From Paenibacillus oleatilyticus (GTDB lineage Bacteria; Bacillota; Bacilli; Paenibacillales; NBRC-103111): 64,000 bases of DNA. Under the pieces are notes generated by a model. The model worked only from the letters and a program-made list of their open reading frames with translations, ran no database searches and had not been told where the DNA came from. Each line of letters starts with the position of its first letter. Position 1 is the stretch's first letter. The position numbers and the translations under genes are program-made. This document shows positions 33,447-42,372 of this stretch, piece by piece. The DNA is taken from NCBI RefSeq assembly GCF_018998565.1, contig NZ_JAHNZO010000011.1, positions 62,001 through 126,000 of the forward strand, read 5' to 3'.

Positions 33447-34154
33447 ATGAAAAAGCTGCATTCTGGAAAGTTTGTCCTCTCCATGGGACTGTTGTCTCTG
33501 ATCTGCACGGCGCTTTATTATGCGTTCCGCAATAAGACGTATTTCGACTTCCTCTTGTGGAATTTGTTCCTCGCCTGGATTCCGCTGCTGCTTGCGGTCG
33601 CCGTGGCGGAGCTCGGAAAGCGGCTGGCTCCCGGATGGGTCCGCTCCGCGGTCGTCATCGTGCTGGGAGCGGCTTGGCTGCTGTTTTTCCCGAATGCGCC
33701 CTATATCGTTACGGATCTTATTCATTTAACGCTTCAGAAAGCTTGGTATGTCGAGGCTGGCCGGTGGACGTTCCGCTACTGGTATGATTTGCTGACGATG
33801 CTGCTGATCTCATGGAACGGATTTTTGCTTGGTGTCGGCTCCGCCTATTTGGTTCAATATCAGGTTATGAGAAGGTTCGGGGGCGCTGTTTCGTGGCTGT
33901 TTGTGGCTGCGGTGTCCATGCTGGGGGGCTACGGGATCTTGCTCGGACGCGAGTACCGGCTGAACAGCTGGGATGCGCTAACCGACGCGAAAGCGCTCTT
34001 GAGCCTCATCGGGGAAAGCTTGAACGGGCAGTCCGTGCTGTTCTGCTTGTTGTTCGGCGCGGTTATTCTGATCGTTCATGGAACGTTCTATGTTGTCATG
34101 AATGGGGGTTGGCACGCGGAAGACCGCGACTACCCTTCGACTTACCGCTTATGA
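33447..34154 (+). CDS. DUF1361 family membrane protein
   Basis: A 235-residue protein with about six or seven hydrophobic helices. LLWNLFLAWIPLLLAVAVAE, WLLFFPNAPYIVTDLIHL and RYWYDLLTMLLISWNGFLLG are the DUF1361 signatures. Function unknown. It follows TetR closely and ends at a strong terminator. Confidence 0.88.
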   Translation: MKKLHSGKFVLSMGLLSLICTALYYAFRNKTYFDFLLWNLFLAWIPLLLAVAVAELGKRLAPGWVRSAVVIVLGAAWLLFFPNAPYIVTDLIHLTLQKAWYVEAGRWTFRYWYDLLTMLLISWNGFLLGVGSAYLVQYQVMRRFGGAVSWLFVAAVSMLGGYGILLGREYRLNSWDALTDAKALLSLIGESLNGQSVLFCLLFGAVILIVHGTFYVVMNGGWHAEDRDYPSTYRL

Positions 34155-34155
34155 T

Positions 34156-34186
34156 ACCGGCTTGCTGCGGCAAGGCGGTTTTTTTG
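34156..34186 (+). terminator. Terminator after DUF1361 gene
   Basis: ACCGGCTTGC and GCAAGGCGGT pair around TGCG with one mismatch; TTTTTTT follows directly. Confidence 0.85.
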
Positions 34187-34243
34187 CATGCGCGGGCGAA
34201 GAAGCCGGACGATGGCGCCCGGCCTTGGCTCGCAGATGGGGAA

Positions 34244-34948
34244 TTATGCCAACGGGCCTGCCGGCTGCCCGGCGGTCTCTTCGAGCGGCATCTCCCACTC
34301 CAGCCGGTTCCACAGGCTGTCGGCATTCAGGAGCAGGCTGCGGACATAGCCCGCCATTTTCTGCGCGCTTGCCGCCGTGGGCTGCGCCCACCAAAATTGC
34401 CTTCCGGCCAAATAGGCGGTTCCGTATTCGCGCCAGCCGGAATACGACTGCTGAGCAGCGGCAATGATCGGTTTCACAAGCTCAAGCGATTGCTCCTGCG
34501 AGATGTAGCCCATGACAGCGCCTTTGCGGCTCAAATACGCATATCTGCCCAAGTCCCAGGCGGCGATCCCCGCAGCCGGGAGCCGGTTCATGTACGCTTT
34601 TACAATTTGATGCTTTCGGTACCCTCCCGTCGTTTTCGGGATCGAGTCGATATATTTCGTTTGTTCGGCTTCAGACAATGCGGACAGAAAGGACCGGATC
34701 TGATTGAACGACTCGCGATGCCCCTCTTCGGCCAGCCACTCAAGATTTTTCCTTAAATCGTCCGCATTCTCGATCCCCCAGTCCCGTTTAAAAGACTGCT
34801 TATGCATTTCGATATTTTTTGCGGATTCCCATTCGTCATCGTCTCCGGGATCGAGCCCGTTCATTTTGTATAACACGGCGCATAACGAGATACTCCATAG
34901 TTCGGTCAGGTTGGATCCGCTTTGACTATCCCTATTCATCTTCTTCAT
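34244..34948 (-). CDS. DUF1266 domain protein
   Basis: Read from ATG 34948 (GAGG six bases upstream; 34939 is the alternative), about 234 residues. [40 protein letters not shown] and YLAGRQFWW are the DUF1266 core. It overlaps the end of the upstream J-domain gene by 17 bases, so the two are co-translated. Function unknown. In many bacteria DUF1266 genes travel with TPR/J-domain proteins. Confidence 0.85.
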   Translation of the reverse strand: MKKMNRDSQSGSNLTELWSISLCAVLYKMNGLDPGDDDEWESAKNIEMHKQSFKRDWGIENADDLRKNLEWLAEEGHRESFNQIRSFLSALSEAEQTKYIDSIPKTTGGYRKHQIVKAYMNRLPAAGIAAWDLGRYAYLSRKGAVMGYISQEQSLELVKPIIAAAQQSYSGWREYGTAYLAGRQFWWAQPTAASAQKMAGYVRSLLLNADSLWNRLEWEMPLEETAGQPAGPLA

Positions 34949-37514
34949 CCCCATCCTCATCTTCATCCAGCATAAAATGCAAGGCGTGCACGTCGCCCAC
35001 ATCCTGATGCTTCAGGAAAAGCGTCCTAGGAATGCGGAACTTCTTTTTGATGCCGAAGAGCCCCCAAAGCGACTTTTTATCAGCCGATTCTTGCAGCCGG
35101 TTATAAAACAACCGGTACTCCTCGTTATCCGGATCTTCCTGACAAGCCTGCAGGGCGTAGGACAACGCTTCCGCCATCCGTTCCAGCTTGACGTGCGCCA
35201 TGCTTAAGTAAATGCTGACGGTTTTTCTTTCTCCAAGCTCATGCGCGCGTTTCAAGCTCTCGATGCTTTCCGCATACTTTCCCTCGTGGTAATAAGCCAC
35301 CCCGGAGTATAGCCAAATCAAGGAATCATAAGAAGGGTCGTCGCTGCAATTCGCAAAATAAGTTTTCACCAGTTCGGGGACATGTTCCCATAAATCCGTG
35401 TTGATCATAAACTTGAGGCGTTCCAGCTGCGCCCATGTATCGTTCGGCCAGCCAGCGGCAAGACGGCGGATAAAGGCAGTCATTTGCTTGCCTGTCGTCA
35501 ATTTCCATTCCTTCAGAAGGTAATACAGCGCCAATTGGGTCGGATAATAATCGTCCTTAAACAATTCCGCCGCTTCGAAATAGATTTCCTTCGCCTTGGC
35601 CTCATCTCCCATGGCACGGTAAATATCGCCCTCGATCATATAGCCGATTGCATCGTCGGGATGAGCCCGTTTATATGTACAGATCGCTTCAAGAGCGGCC
35701 GTGTAATCGCGATTCAGAAAACACGCGCCGGCCACATAATAGTAGGAATCCTCCTCATGATTCCAAGCCATCTCGGTTTCAAAGCATGTAATCGCTTCGG
35801 GATATTGGCCCAGACGCAAATGCAGCATCCCTTTCCGGAACCACGCTTCGTCAAAATCATATTCATGCTCCACCACCACGGCATGGTCGTTAAGAGCTTC
35901 CCTGTTGTTATTCAAATGATAGTGGCAGAGGCCTCTGACGGAATAATAATGCCAGTTGGTCGGATCGATGGCGATCGCGCGATCGGCGAACCCGATCCCT
36001 TCGTGCCACTGCTTCTCCTTCAGGCAGATGCTCGCCAAATGACCGAGAACGGCAGCGTCATACTCGTTCATCCGCAGCGCCGCAGACAGGTCGCGGACCG
36101 CAAGCTTCGTGTTCTTCGCTTTCAGGTAAGCTATACCTCGATGAACGAGGATTTCGTAGCCGTTGACGCCTTCGCTCTGCGCTGCGGTCCATGCTTTTTC
36201 GAATAATTCGGAGGCCTTGTTCTTCAATCGCCGTTTGAATGACGCACGAGCCCATAGCAAATACATGTCGGAGTTCAATGCCGTCAAAGTCTGAATAGTG
36301 TCAAACACCTTGCAGCAGGGGTCAAACTGTTCCAAATCAAAGTAAATTTGGGCCAGCGCAAATTGCAGCTCGGCCTGTTCGGGCGAAAGGATCAATTCCG
36401 TGCGTATTTTGCCTGCAAGCTGCTTGTTCACATCCATCAGCCGGATACGGGAATCGAGGTCGAACGGATGCTGTGCGACGGTGAGCTCCAGAACCGCTTT
36501 GGCTTCGGGCAACCGGTCATAGGCTGCGTAACAGCGTGCCAGTCCGCTGAGGGCTTGCAGATCGTCAGGCATATGCGACAAAAGATGCTGGTAATCGGAG
36601 AACGCCTGTCTTAGATTTCCCCCTTCCAGCGACAGGGCGGCGCGGTGGATAAATCCGTCCAGATCTGCGGGATGGAGTTCGATCAAGCGGCTGTAAGTCT
36701 GGAGCGCATGCTCCAAGTCGCCTGTGCGAACATAAAAATTGCCGATCAACCGGAGCAGGTCCGGGTCATCCGCGAACAAATCCCGGGCCGCGGCCAGATA
36801 CGGCTCGGCATCCTCGAGATTGTTCTGCATCAGCGCATGCTGGGCCGCGTTCCGGTATCCGATAAATGCGTCATAATCAATTGTTTCCGGAATAAACTCG
36901 TAGCGCAGCTCCCAGGGCTTGGTGACTTCCATCAACAAATAACCGACGAAATCTTCCGGGTAGCGTTTAGTTAATTCCCTTTCCTGACTTGTCCAACAGA
37001 AATGCTCGTCCAGCAGTGCCCAAACCGGCTTGGGCAGGTGGTTATGCTCGGCCAGAAAAGCTAACAGCCGTTCGTGCAAAGCGGCCTTTACATTCATATT
37101 CCAGAGCTCTTCTTGAGCAAACAGCTCTCTCCATAAGCTTACGTCGATCCGCGTCGGCAGATTGGCGTATAAAGCTTCGATCCGCTTCATCGTCTCTTCG
37201 ACAAACGAGTGGGAGGGAGAGGAAGCTGCCGGATCGCCATCAACCCATGAAGCGGGTTCGCGATCCGGCGTGTCCGGTTGAACCGGTTCGTCCTGCGGAT
37301 CGCTTGCCGGTTCCGTGGAGTCGGGCCGCAACGGCTGCTGCGCTTCCTTGAGATATTTCGCTTCATTCAGCGCTTGTTCGTACGCTTCCCGCAAACGTTG
37401 GAAACCGTCCGGATCGTCTTCGGGATGGTAGACCTTTAGTTTCCTGGCATAGGCGCGTTTAATGACGCTGACTTCAAGTGTGGGGGAAATTCCTAGTAAT
37501 TCCCAAATGTTCAT
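34932..37514 (-). CDS. J-domain protein with extensive TPR repeats
   Basis: The 860 residues open with a J domain ([48 protein letters not shown]) in which the canonical HPD reads HPE. A disordered, acidic Pro/Asp/Glu linker (residues about 60-100) follows, then about 650 residues of tetratricopeptide repeats ([59 protein letters not shown]), and a strongly acidic tail. It is a soluble scaffold likely to bring Hsp70 to a client or assembly. The HPED variant is common in this J/TPR family, so it may not act as a classical Hsp70 stimulator. Confidence 0.87.
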   Translation of the reverse strand: MNIWELLGISPTLEVSVIKRAYARKLKVYHPEDDPDGFQRLREAYEQALNEAKYLKEAQQPLRPDSTEPASDPQDEPVQPDTPDREPASWVDGDPAASSPSHSFVEETMKRIEALYANLPTRIDVSLWRELFAQEELWNMNVKAALHERLLAFLAEHNHLPKPVWALLDEHFCWTSQERELTKRYPEDFVGYLLMEVTKPWELRYEFIPETIDYDAFIGYRNAAQHALMQNNLEDAEPYLAAARDLFADDPDLLRLIGNFYVRTGDLEHALQTYSRLIELHPADLDGFIHRAALSLEGGNLRQAFSDYQHLLSHMPDDLQALSGLARCYAAYDRLPEAKAVLELTVAQHPFDLDSRIRLMDVNKQLAGKIRTELILSPEQAELQFALAQIYFDLEQFDPCCKVFDTIQTLTALNSDMYLLWARASFKRRLKNKASELFEKAWTAAQSEGVNGYEILVHRGIAYLKAKNTKLAVRDLSAALRMNEYDAAVLGHLASICLKEKQWHEGIGFADRAIAIDPTNWHYYSVRGLCHYHLNNNREALNDHAVVVEHEYDFDEAWFRKGMLHLRLGQYPEAITCFETEMAWNHEEDSYYYVAGACFLNRDYTAALEAICTYKRAHPDDAIGYMIEGDIYRAMGDEAKAKEIYFEAAELFKDDYYPTQLALYYLLKEWKLTTGKQMTAFIRRLAAGWPNDTWAQLERLKFMINTDLWEHVPELVKTYFANCSDDPSYDSLIWLYSGVAYYHEGKYAESIESLKRAHELGERKTVSIYLSMAHVKLERMAEALSYALQACQEDPDNEEYRLFYNRLQESADKKSLWGLFGIKKKFRIPRTLFLKHQDVGDVHALHFMLDEDEDGDEEDE

Positions 37515-37631
37515 TTCAGAGTCCTTTACCTTTCCTTGATGTCGAGGATGTCGAGAAAACTTTCCAAATGTTTTCAGTTTTTAATCTATTATAATATCGG
37601 CGCCTCTCTAAAAAATATTAGATTATTTTAC

Positions 37632-37657
37632 AAAAAAAAGGTCCCGGGCACCGGGAC
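37632..37657 (-). terminator. Terminator of the Mur-ligase-like gene (minus strand)
   Basis: On the minus strand, GTCCCGG-TGC-CCGGGAC is followed by CTTTTTTTT. It lies 16 bases beyond the stop codon. Confidence 0.9.
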
Positions 37658-37672
37658 TTGCCGTAGCTGTCT

Positions 37673-38776
37673 TTATGACTGCTTGCCGGATAAGCTGCGT
37701 TTCAGGAAGGAAACAGTTTTCTCCAGCTTTAATAAGTGGGTGCCCTTGACCAGGATTGCGGTATCCGGCTTGATCGTTCCGGCAAGCGCTTGATGAAGCT
37801 GCGGTCGGGATGCGAAGCTGCGGATGCGGGTTGCGGGGAAGCCCGCTTTTTTGGCGCCCGCCGCGATGTGCCGTGCGAGCTTTCCGACCGTGTAGAGCCG
37901 GGTGAGTCGTTTTCGGGCGGCATATTTTCCAACCTCATCGTGAGCGCGGACAGCGTATTTGCCCATGTCCTTCATATAGCCGATGATAGCGATTTTGTGC
38001 TTTCGGTTTACCGAGGCGAGCGTGTCGAGGGCAGCCTGGGTCGCATCGGGATTGGAGCTGAACGTATCGTCGATCAAGGTGATTCGCCTCGGCAGCTCCG
38101 TTCGGACCAATCGGCGGTACGGAATCGGATACTTCGCCAACCCCTTGCGGATTTCGCCCGCCGTGAATCCCAAGCTGTGCGTAATCGCGATCGCGTTCAG
38201 AGCATTGTACACGTTATGGACCCCGAGACACGGAATGAAAAATCGCTCCTCTTTCCCGTTCAGCCGAACCCGGAAGGCAATTCCCCGGCCCAAGAACCGG
38301 ATGCCGCGCGCCTTGTAATGGGCTTTGTTGCGGATGCCAACCTTCAGCAGCTTTCCTTGAAATCCTTTGACGGACAGCAGTCTGGAATTCGCGTTATCCG
38401 CATTCAGGACGAGCGTTCCGCTCTTCCGCATGTGCCGGATCAGCTCCGATTTCGCGGCCGCGATGCCTTGGACCCGGTGCCCGACATTGCCGATATGGGC
38501 CGTTCCGACATTGGTAATCACGCTGTAGCCCGGTTTGATCAAGCGGCAATGCTCGCGAATATGCCCTTTGCGGAGCATCCCGAATTCGAGGACGGCCGCC
38601 CGGTGACGGGCACGAATCTGCTTGGCGTACTTGCGCGTGCTAGGCGGCAAATTCCAGTTCGACGCCGATTTGAAAATGGTCCATCGTCTCCGCAGGATGG
38701 AAGCGATCATTTCTTTTGTGGTCGTTTTTCCCGCGCTGCCTGTCACAGCGATGACGGGAATGTTCCGAGCCGGCAT
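37673..38776 (-). CDS. Mur-ligase-family ATP-dependent ligase lacking the N-terminal domain (MurF/CapB-like)
   Basis: The 367 residues start directly at the central ATPase domain: P-loop IAVTGSAGKTTTKEMIASIL (residues about 9-28), AVLEFGMLRKGHI, NVGTAHIGNVG with ISELIRH-type Lys region (GIAAAKSELIRHM), then the C-terminal Rossmann domain (LIDDTFSSNPDATQAALDTL, KIAIIGYMKDMGK). Full MurF has about 450 residues with an N-terminal UDP-sugar-binding domain that is absent. Ligation of an amino acid or peptide to a carboxylate through an acyl-phosphate is expected; the substrate is probably not the standard UDP-MurNAc tripeptide. Many Arg/Lys residues are scattered through it. It is divergent from the arginine-oxidase-like gene (168-base gap). 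AAGGTGG precedes ATG. Confidence 0.82.
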   Translation of the reverse strand: MPARNIPVIAVTGSAGKTTTKEMIASILRRRWTIFKSASNWNLPPSTRKYAKQIRARHRAAVLEFGMLRKGHIREHCRLIKPGYSVITNVGTAHIGNVGHRVQGIAAAKSELIRHMRKSGTLVLNADNANSRLLSVKGFQGKLLKVGIRNKAHYKARGIRFLGRGIAFRVRLNGKEERFFIPCLGVHNVYNALNAIAITHSLGFTAGEIRKGLAKYPIPYRRLVRTELPRRITLIDDTFSSNPDATQAALDTLASVNRKHKIAIIGYMKDMGKYAVRAHDEVGKYAARKRLTRLYTVGKLARHIAAGAKKAGFPATRIRSFASRPQLHQALAGTIKPDTAILVKGTHLLKLEKTVSFLKRSLSGKQS

Positions 38777-38944
38777 GCAAATCCCACCTTTTCACAGCGA
38801 ATATATGCTTTAGTCTACGCCCGGTGTAAACGGATGGAGTGGGTATACCAGGAAAAATGGGCGTTTGTACGAGTCCGGCGGGCGGGATCACCCATATGGT
38901 GTAAGATGACTAACCCTTGAATCTGTAAGTGGAGAGTGAGACGA

Positions 38945-40093
38945 GTGAAATCATTAGTGCGGATGCCGAATCTGACGAGGTATGAATCGATCGGCATCAA
39001 TCAGCTGTTCAACGTAGCCGATGGCCATGCCCATCAGCCCCAAACGGATACGCAGCGCCAAATTATCGGGCGGCTGCCCGACTTGTTCGATCAGGCCGAA
39101 GCGGCAAGGCAGGCGGAGTTGGAGGACGAGTTCCGCCGTCTGTTCTACACCTTGGCCGGACAGCCGACCGCCGCCGGTCTTACCCGGACACTGTTCTGTT
39201 ACTCGGCTTCGCTGTCGACCGACTTGATCGCTACTTTTTTGGCTTCGCGGGGGTTGACGACCGCGCTGCTGCATCCCTGCTTCGACAATCTGGCGACACT
39301 GCTGCAAAGAAGAAACGTAGCCTTGACGCCGCTGCATGAGGAGGGGCTCAGGCTCGACCGGATGGAAGAGACGTTCGCAGGGCTTGCGGCGGATGCGGTG
39401 TTCGTTACGCTTCCCAACAACCCGACGGGCTTCGAGCTGTCGCGGGAACAATGGGAGAGGCTTGTTGCGCTGTGTGGTGATTATGACAAGCTGCTTATCG
39501 TTGACTGCACGTTCCGATTTTTTTCAAGAATGCCTTTATGGGATCAGTACGAGCTGCTGGAGAGGTCAAACATCAGCTATTTGATGGTGGAGGATACGGG
39601 AAAGACATGGCCGACCCAAGATCTGAAATGCAGCATTCTCGCGATGAGCGAAGATTTGGCCGATGACGTGCTTGAGCTACACAACGATATTTTGCTGAAC
39701 GTTTCGCCGTTTATCCTGCAGCTGCTGATCGAATATTTGAAGGATACCGCGCGGCACGGATTGCAGTCCGTCGTATGGGACACGATTGACCGGAACCGCC
39801 GGACGCTGCGGGAAGTTATTCGCTCCTCCGGGCTTCTCTTGAACAATCCGGCTTCGACGATCAGCGTCGAATGGCTCCGCATAACCGACCCCAACGTCCG
39901 CAGCTTGGACATGGTGGACCGTCTGCAGCGGCTGGGGCTCGGGATTTTGCCGGGGGACCATTTCTACTGGCACGACCACGGAGAGGGGGAGCGCTATATC
40001 CGGATTGCGCTTGCCCGATGTCCGGATATGTTCGCGGAGGCCTGCAAAATTTTGCAATCGGCATTCATGACGAACGGGATGGATACGACATGA
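38945..40093 (+). CDS. PLP-dependent arginine oxidase/hydroxylase-like enzyme (MppP/RohP/Ind4 family)
   Basis: About 382 residues (GTG 38945, GGAGA about nine bases upstream). The fold is aminotransferase type I: NNPTGFELSREQWE, VDCTFRFFSRMPLW, PLP-lysine motif EDTGKTWPTQDLK, and YIRIALARCPDM. But the N-terminal LTRYESIGINQLFNVADGHA, CYSASLSTDLIATFLASRGL, LLHPCFDNLATLL and DILLNVSPFILQLLIEY match what I remember of MppP/RohP/Ind4, which use O2 and PLP, without other cofactors, to oxidise or hydroxylate L-arginine. Those enzymes differ from true aminotransferases in the N-terminal segment, which is fully present here. The ATGA overlap with the dehydrogenase-fold gene parallels the Ind4/Ind5 pair of indolmycin synthesis. 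Sequence-level recognition is good; the exact product (hydroxy- or dehydro-arginine) is inference. Confidence 0.78.
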   Translation: MKSLVRMPNLTRYESIGINQLFNVADGHAHQPQTDTQRQIIGRLPDLFDQAEAARQAELEDEFRRLFYTLAGQPTAAGLTRTLFCYSASLSTDLIATFLASRGLTTALLHPCFDNLATLLQRRNVALTPLHEEGLRLDRMEETFAGLAADAVFVTLPNNPTGFELSREQWERLVALCGDYDKLLIVDCTFRFFSRMPLWDQYELLERSNISYLMVEDTGKTWPTQDLKCSILAMSEDLADDVLELHNDILLNVSPFILQLLIEYLKDTARHGLQSVVWDTIDRNRRTLREVIRSSGLLLNNPASTISVEWLRITDPNVRSLDMVDRLQRLGLGILPGDHFYWHDHGEGERYIRIALARCPDMFAEACKILQSAFMTNGMDTT

Positions 40094-41049
40094 GAATCAT
40101 TTATCTGGATCAACCGACTTACCTGCCGGACCATTTCGTGCAGGAGATGGAGAAGCTCGGAGAATTTGAAGTTTATTATGACCGGCCGGACGTAACGACT
40201 GCCGTTCTACGATTGTCAAAAGCGGACATTGCGATTGTGGAGTGGACGCGGCTTCGGGAATTGGCGTTCGGGAAGCTGCAGAGGCTGAAACATATCGCTC
40301 TCGTCATGACCGGATACGATCTGGTCGATATCGAGGCAGCGGGAGCCGCAGGAATTTCGGTGTCGAACTGCCCGACCTATTCGGCGCAAGCGGTGGCGGA
40401 GCATGTGTTTGCGCTCCTGCTCGCGGTCAATCGGCGCATCCTCCGGGCGGATCGCCTTGTTCGACAGGGAGAAAGCCATATATATGGCCCTTTCCTCGCA
40501 GGCGAACTGGCAGGCCGAACGTTAGGGCTGATCGGCACGGGCCGCATCGGGCAGGCGGTGGCGCGGATCGCCCGGGGCTTCAGGATGCATGTGATCGGCG
40601 CGAACCGGTCCGGAAGGAGTGTGCCTGGAGTGGAAACGGTGGATATCCATGAGGTGATGCGGCGAAGCGACGTCGTCTCGCTGCATGTGCCGTTCCATGC
40701 CAGGACGAAAGGCATGATCACCTCGGAGCTGTTGTCTTCGATGAAAAGGACGGCCCTGTTCATCAACACGAGCCGGGGCGGTCTGGTGGACGAGGAAGCG
40801 TTGTTCGCCCTGCTTCGGGACGGAAAAATCGCCGGCGCGGGCCTTGACGACCTGGTGCAGGTGGCCGGCAACCCCTTGTATAAGCTCGATAACGTTGTAT
40901 TTACGCCCGGCACGGCGTGGTATACGGATACCGCCCGGGAAGCCAATATGAAGGAATTGCTGGATAACATCCGGGGATATATAAGCGGAACGCCGCGCAA
41001 TATCGTGAATGAGGAGTTTCTGGCCTCGAAGAGGCCGGAAAGCGAATGA
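40090..41049 (+). CDS. D-2-hydroxyacid-dehydrogenase-fold protein lacking the catalytic His and Glu (possible imine reductase)
   Basis: 319 residues starting at ATG 40090, overlapping the upstream stop. NAD(P)-binding: RTLGLIGTGRIGQAVARIAR. The substrate-domain pieces HIALVMTGYDLVDIEAAGAA and YSAQAVAEHVFALLLAVNRR, and INTSRGGLVDEEALFALLRD with the conserved Arg, are normal. The segment where the family has D-V-x-E-x-E-P and T-P-H instead reads LDDLVQVAGNPL and FTPGTAWYTD: the acid-base His is Gly and the Glu is gone. That argues against keto-acid reduction. The genomic pairing with an arginine-oxidase-like enzyme suggests reduction of the imine it makes, giving a D-amino acid, as I recall for Ind5. 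This is inference; a pseudo-enzyme is the alternative. Confidence 0.8.
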   Translation: MRIIYLDQPTYLPDHFVQEMEKLGEFEVYYDRPDVTTAVLRLSKADIAIVEWTRLRELAFGKLQRLKHIALVMTGYDLVDIEAAGAAGISVSNCPTYSAQAVAEHVFALLLAVNRRILRADRLVRQGESHIYGPFLAGELAGRTLGLIGTGRIGQAVARIARGFRMHVIGANRSGRSVPGVETVDIHEVMRRSDVVSLHVPFHARTKGMITSELLSSMKRTALFINTSRGGLVDEEALFALLRDGKIAGAGLDDLVQVAGNPLYKLDNVVFTPGTAWYTDTAREANMKELLDNIRGYISGTPRNIVNEEFLASKRPESE

Positions 41050-41136
41050 TCGCGTGTTGTCTCGGCTGAACCAATCCGGAGGCATTGCATATAGTGAATG
41101 GAGAATTTTAAGCCCAGCTATAGTGAGGACGATTGC

Positions 41137-42222
41137 ATGTCGCGCGAGATTATCATTGCCGCTGTTGGCGATCTTTTGATGAAGCCGCTGCTGATTCGGC
41201 TGATGCGTACAGGTGACGGACAAAGGGACTCCGCCGGCCATAAAAGGGGGCTTTATGACTTCGGGCAGGCGTTTGAACCGGTTGCCCGCTTTCTGCAGGA
41301 TGCGCATCTGACGATCGGCAATCTCGAGACCACCTTCGCCGGGGGACCGGACGACGGCTACACGAAGACGAAGCGCAATCCGAAGAACGGCTGCCCGTCC
41401 TTCAATTGTCCGGATGCCTTCGCCTCCGCGCTGAAGGCGGCCGGCTTCAATGTGCTTGCTACGGCAAATAACCATTGCATGGACTATGGCATCCGCGGGC
41501 TCAGACGGACGCTCGAAGTGCTCGACAAGAACGGGATCGCCCACGTCGGAACGTTCCGGAACCGGCAAGAATCCCGATCGCTCTTTGTTCAAGAGGTCGA
41601 GGGGGTTCGTATCGGCATTTTAGCCTATACGCGAGATACGAACGGGATTCCGGTTCCGAAGAGCCAGCCGGCCGGCGTCAAGAAGATTGTCCGTACAAGT
41701 ATGAAGAAGGACCTGAAACGGTTGCGGGCCGTCGCGGATTTCATCATTGTGTACGTGCATTGCGGCTACGAATATCACCAAAGTCCGGCCGTCCCCCAGA
41801 AAGAGCTGGTCCGGTTTTTGTTTCGTCAGGGGGCCGATGTGGTGCTTGGATCGCATCCGCATGTTCTTCAACCGGCCGTGTGCCGCACGGTGAAAGACAT
41901 CGACGGCCGGACGCGAGACCGGTTCGCGATTTATTCGCTGGGCAACTTTATTTCCACCCGGCTGCACGGCAAGGATGCCGCCTTAACCGGGTTGATCGTC
42001 CGTATCAAAATCCGCAAAACATCCCGCGGTTCCGTCCGGCTCGCAGGAGTCGAGTACATCCCGACATGGGTATGCATTGCGAGGAATGGCGGGCAAAAAA
42101 AGTGCCGGATTGTGCCGCTTCGGCAGGCCCTCTCCAAGCCCGAGCCCTTTTTTGCCGGGCAGCTGGACCGGATGAAACGGGCCTACCGCAGCACGCTTCG
42201 CATGTATAACCCGGAGAAGTAA
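41137..42222 (+). CDS. CapA-family (PGA_cap) metallophosphatase-like protein
   Basis: From ATG 41137 (GAGGACG six bases upstream), 361 residues. The motifs of the CapA/PgsA calcineurin-like fold are all present: IIIAAVGDLLM, TIGNLETTF, VLATANNHCMDYGIRG, VYVHCGYEYH, VVLGSHPHVLQPA and IYSLGNFIST. In poly-gamma-glutamate capsule loci this protein acts with the Mur-ligase-like CapB. No signal peptide or membrane helix is visible, unlike classic CapA. Its closeness (88 bases) to the oxidase/reductase pair and a divergent Mur-ligase suggests a small poly- or oligo-amide pathway, which is inference. Confidence 0.88.
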   Translation: MSREIIIAAVGDLLMKPLLIRLMRTGDGQRDSAGHKRGLYDFGQAFEPVARFLQDAHLTIGNLETTFAGGPDDGYTKTKRNPKNGCPSFNCPDAFASALKAAGFNVLATANNHCMDYGIRGLRRTLEVLDKNGIAHVGTFRNRQESRSLFVQEVEGVRIGILAYTRDTNGIPVPKSQPAGVKKIVRTSMKKDLKRLRAVADFIIVYVHCGYEYHQSPAVPQKELVRFLFRQGADVVLGSHPHVLQPAVCRTVKDIDGRTRDRFAIYSLGNFISTRLHGKDAALTGLIVRIKIRKTSRGSVRLAGVEYIPTWVCIARNGGQKKCRIVPLRQALSKPEPFFAGQLDRMKRAYRSTLRMYNPEK

Positions 42223-42282
42223 GCCGCCACCGGGCTCCATTGCCCTGTCCGGCAGTCCGATATGCCCGGCCGCTTCTGCCGT

Positions 42283-42311
42283 TTGACATCCCCCCAGCGG
42301 CACGTTACCAT
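42283..42311 (+). promoter_or_regulatory. Promoter of the DeoR-type regulator
   Basis: A perfect TTGACA, a 17-base spacer and TACCAT lie 61 bases before the DeoR start codon. The leader after it is A-rich with several AACA repeats. Confidence 0.7.
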
Positions 42312-42372
42312 AAAACAATAAACAACACAAACATTCAACAATAAGCATGAATCAAAGAAGGGCGGGGCGGCG

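Noticed and set aside
37736-38920. Plus-strand open frame of about 394 codons opposite the Mur-ligase-like gene
   Set aside because: The minus strand has an intact P-loop and Mur motifs; the plus frame has no domain and low-complexity composition.
38945-40093. Ordinary class I/II aminotransferase
   Set aside because: The fold is the same, but the N-terminal LTRYESIGINQLFNVADGHA block and the NVSPFILQLLIEY region fit the arginine-oxidase family better.
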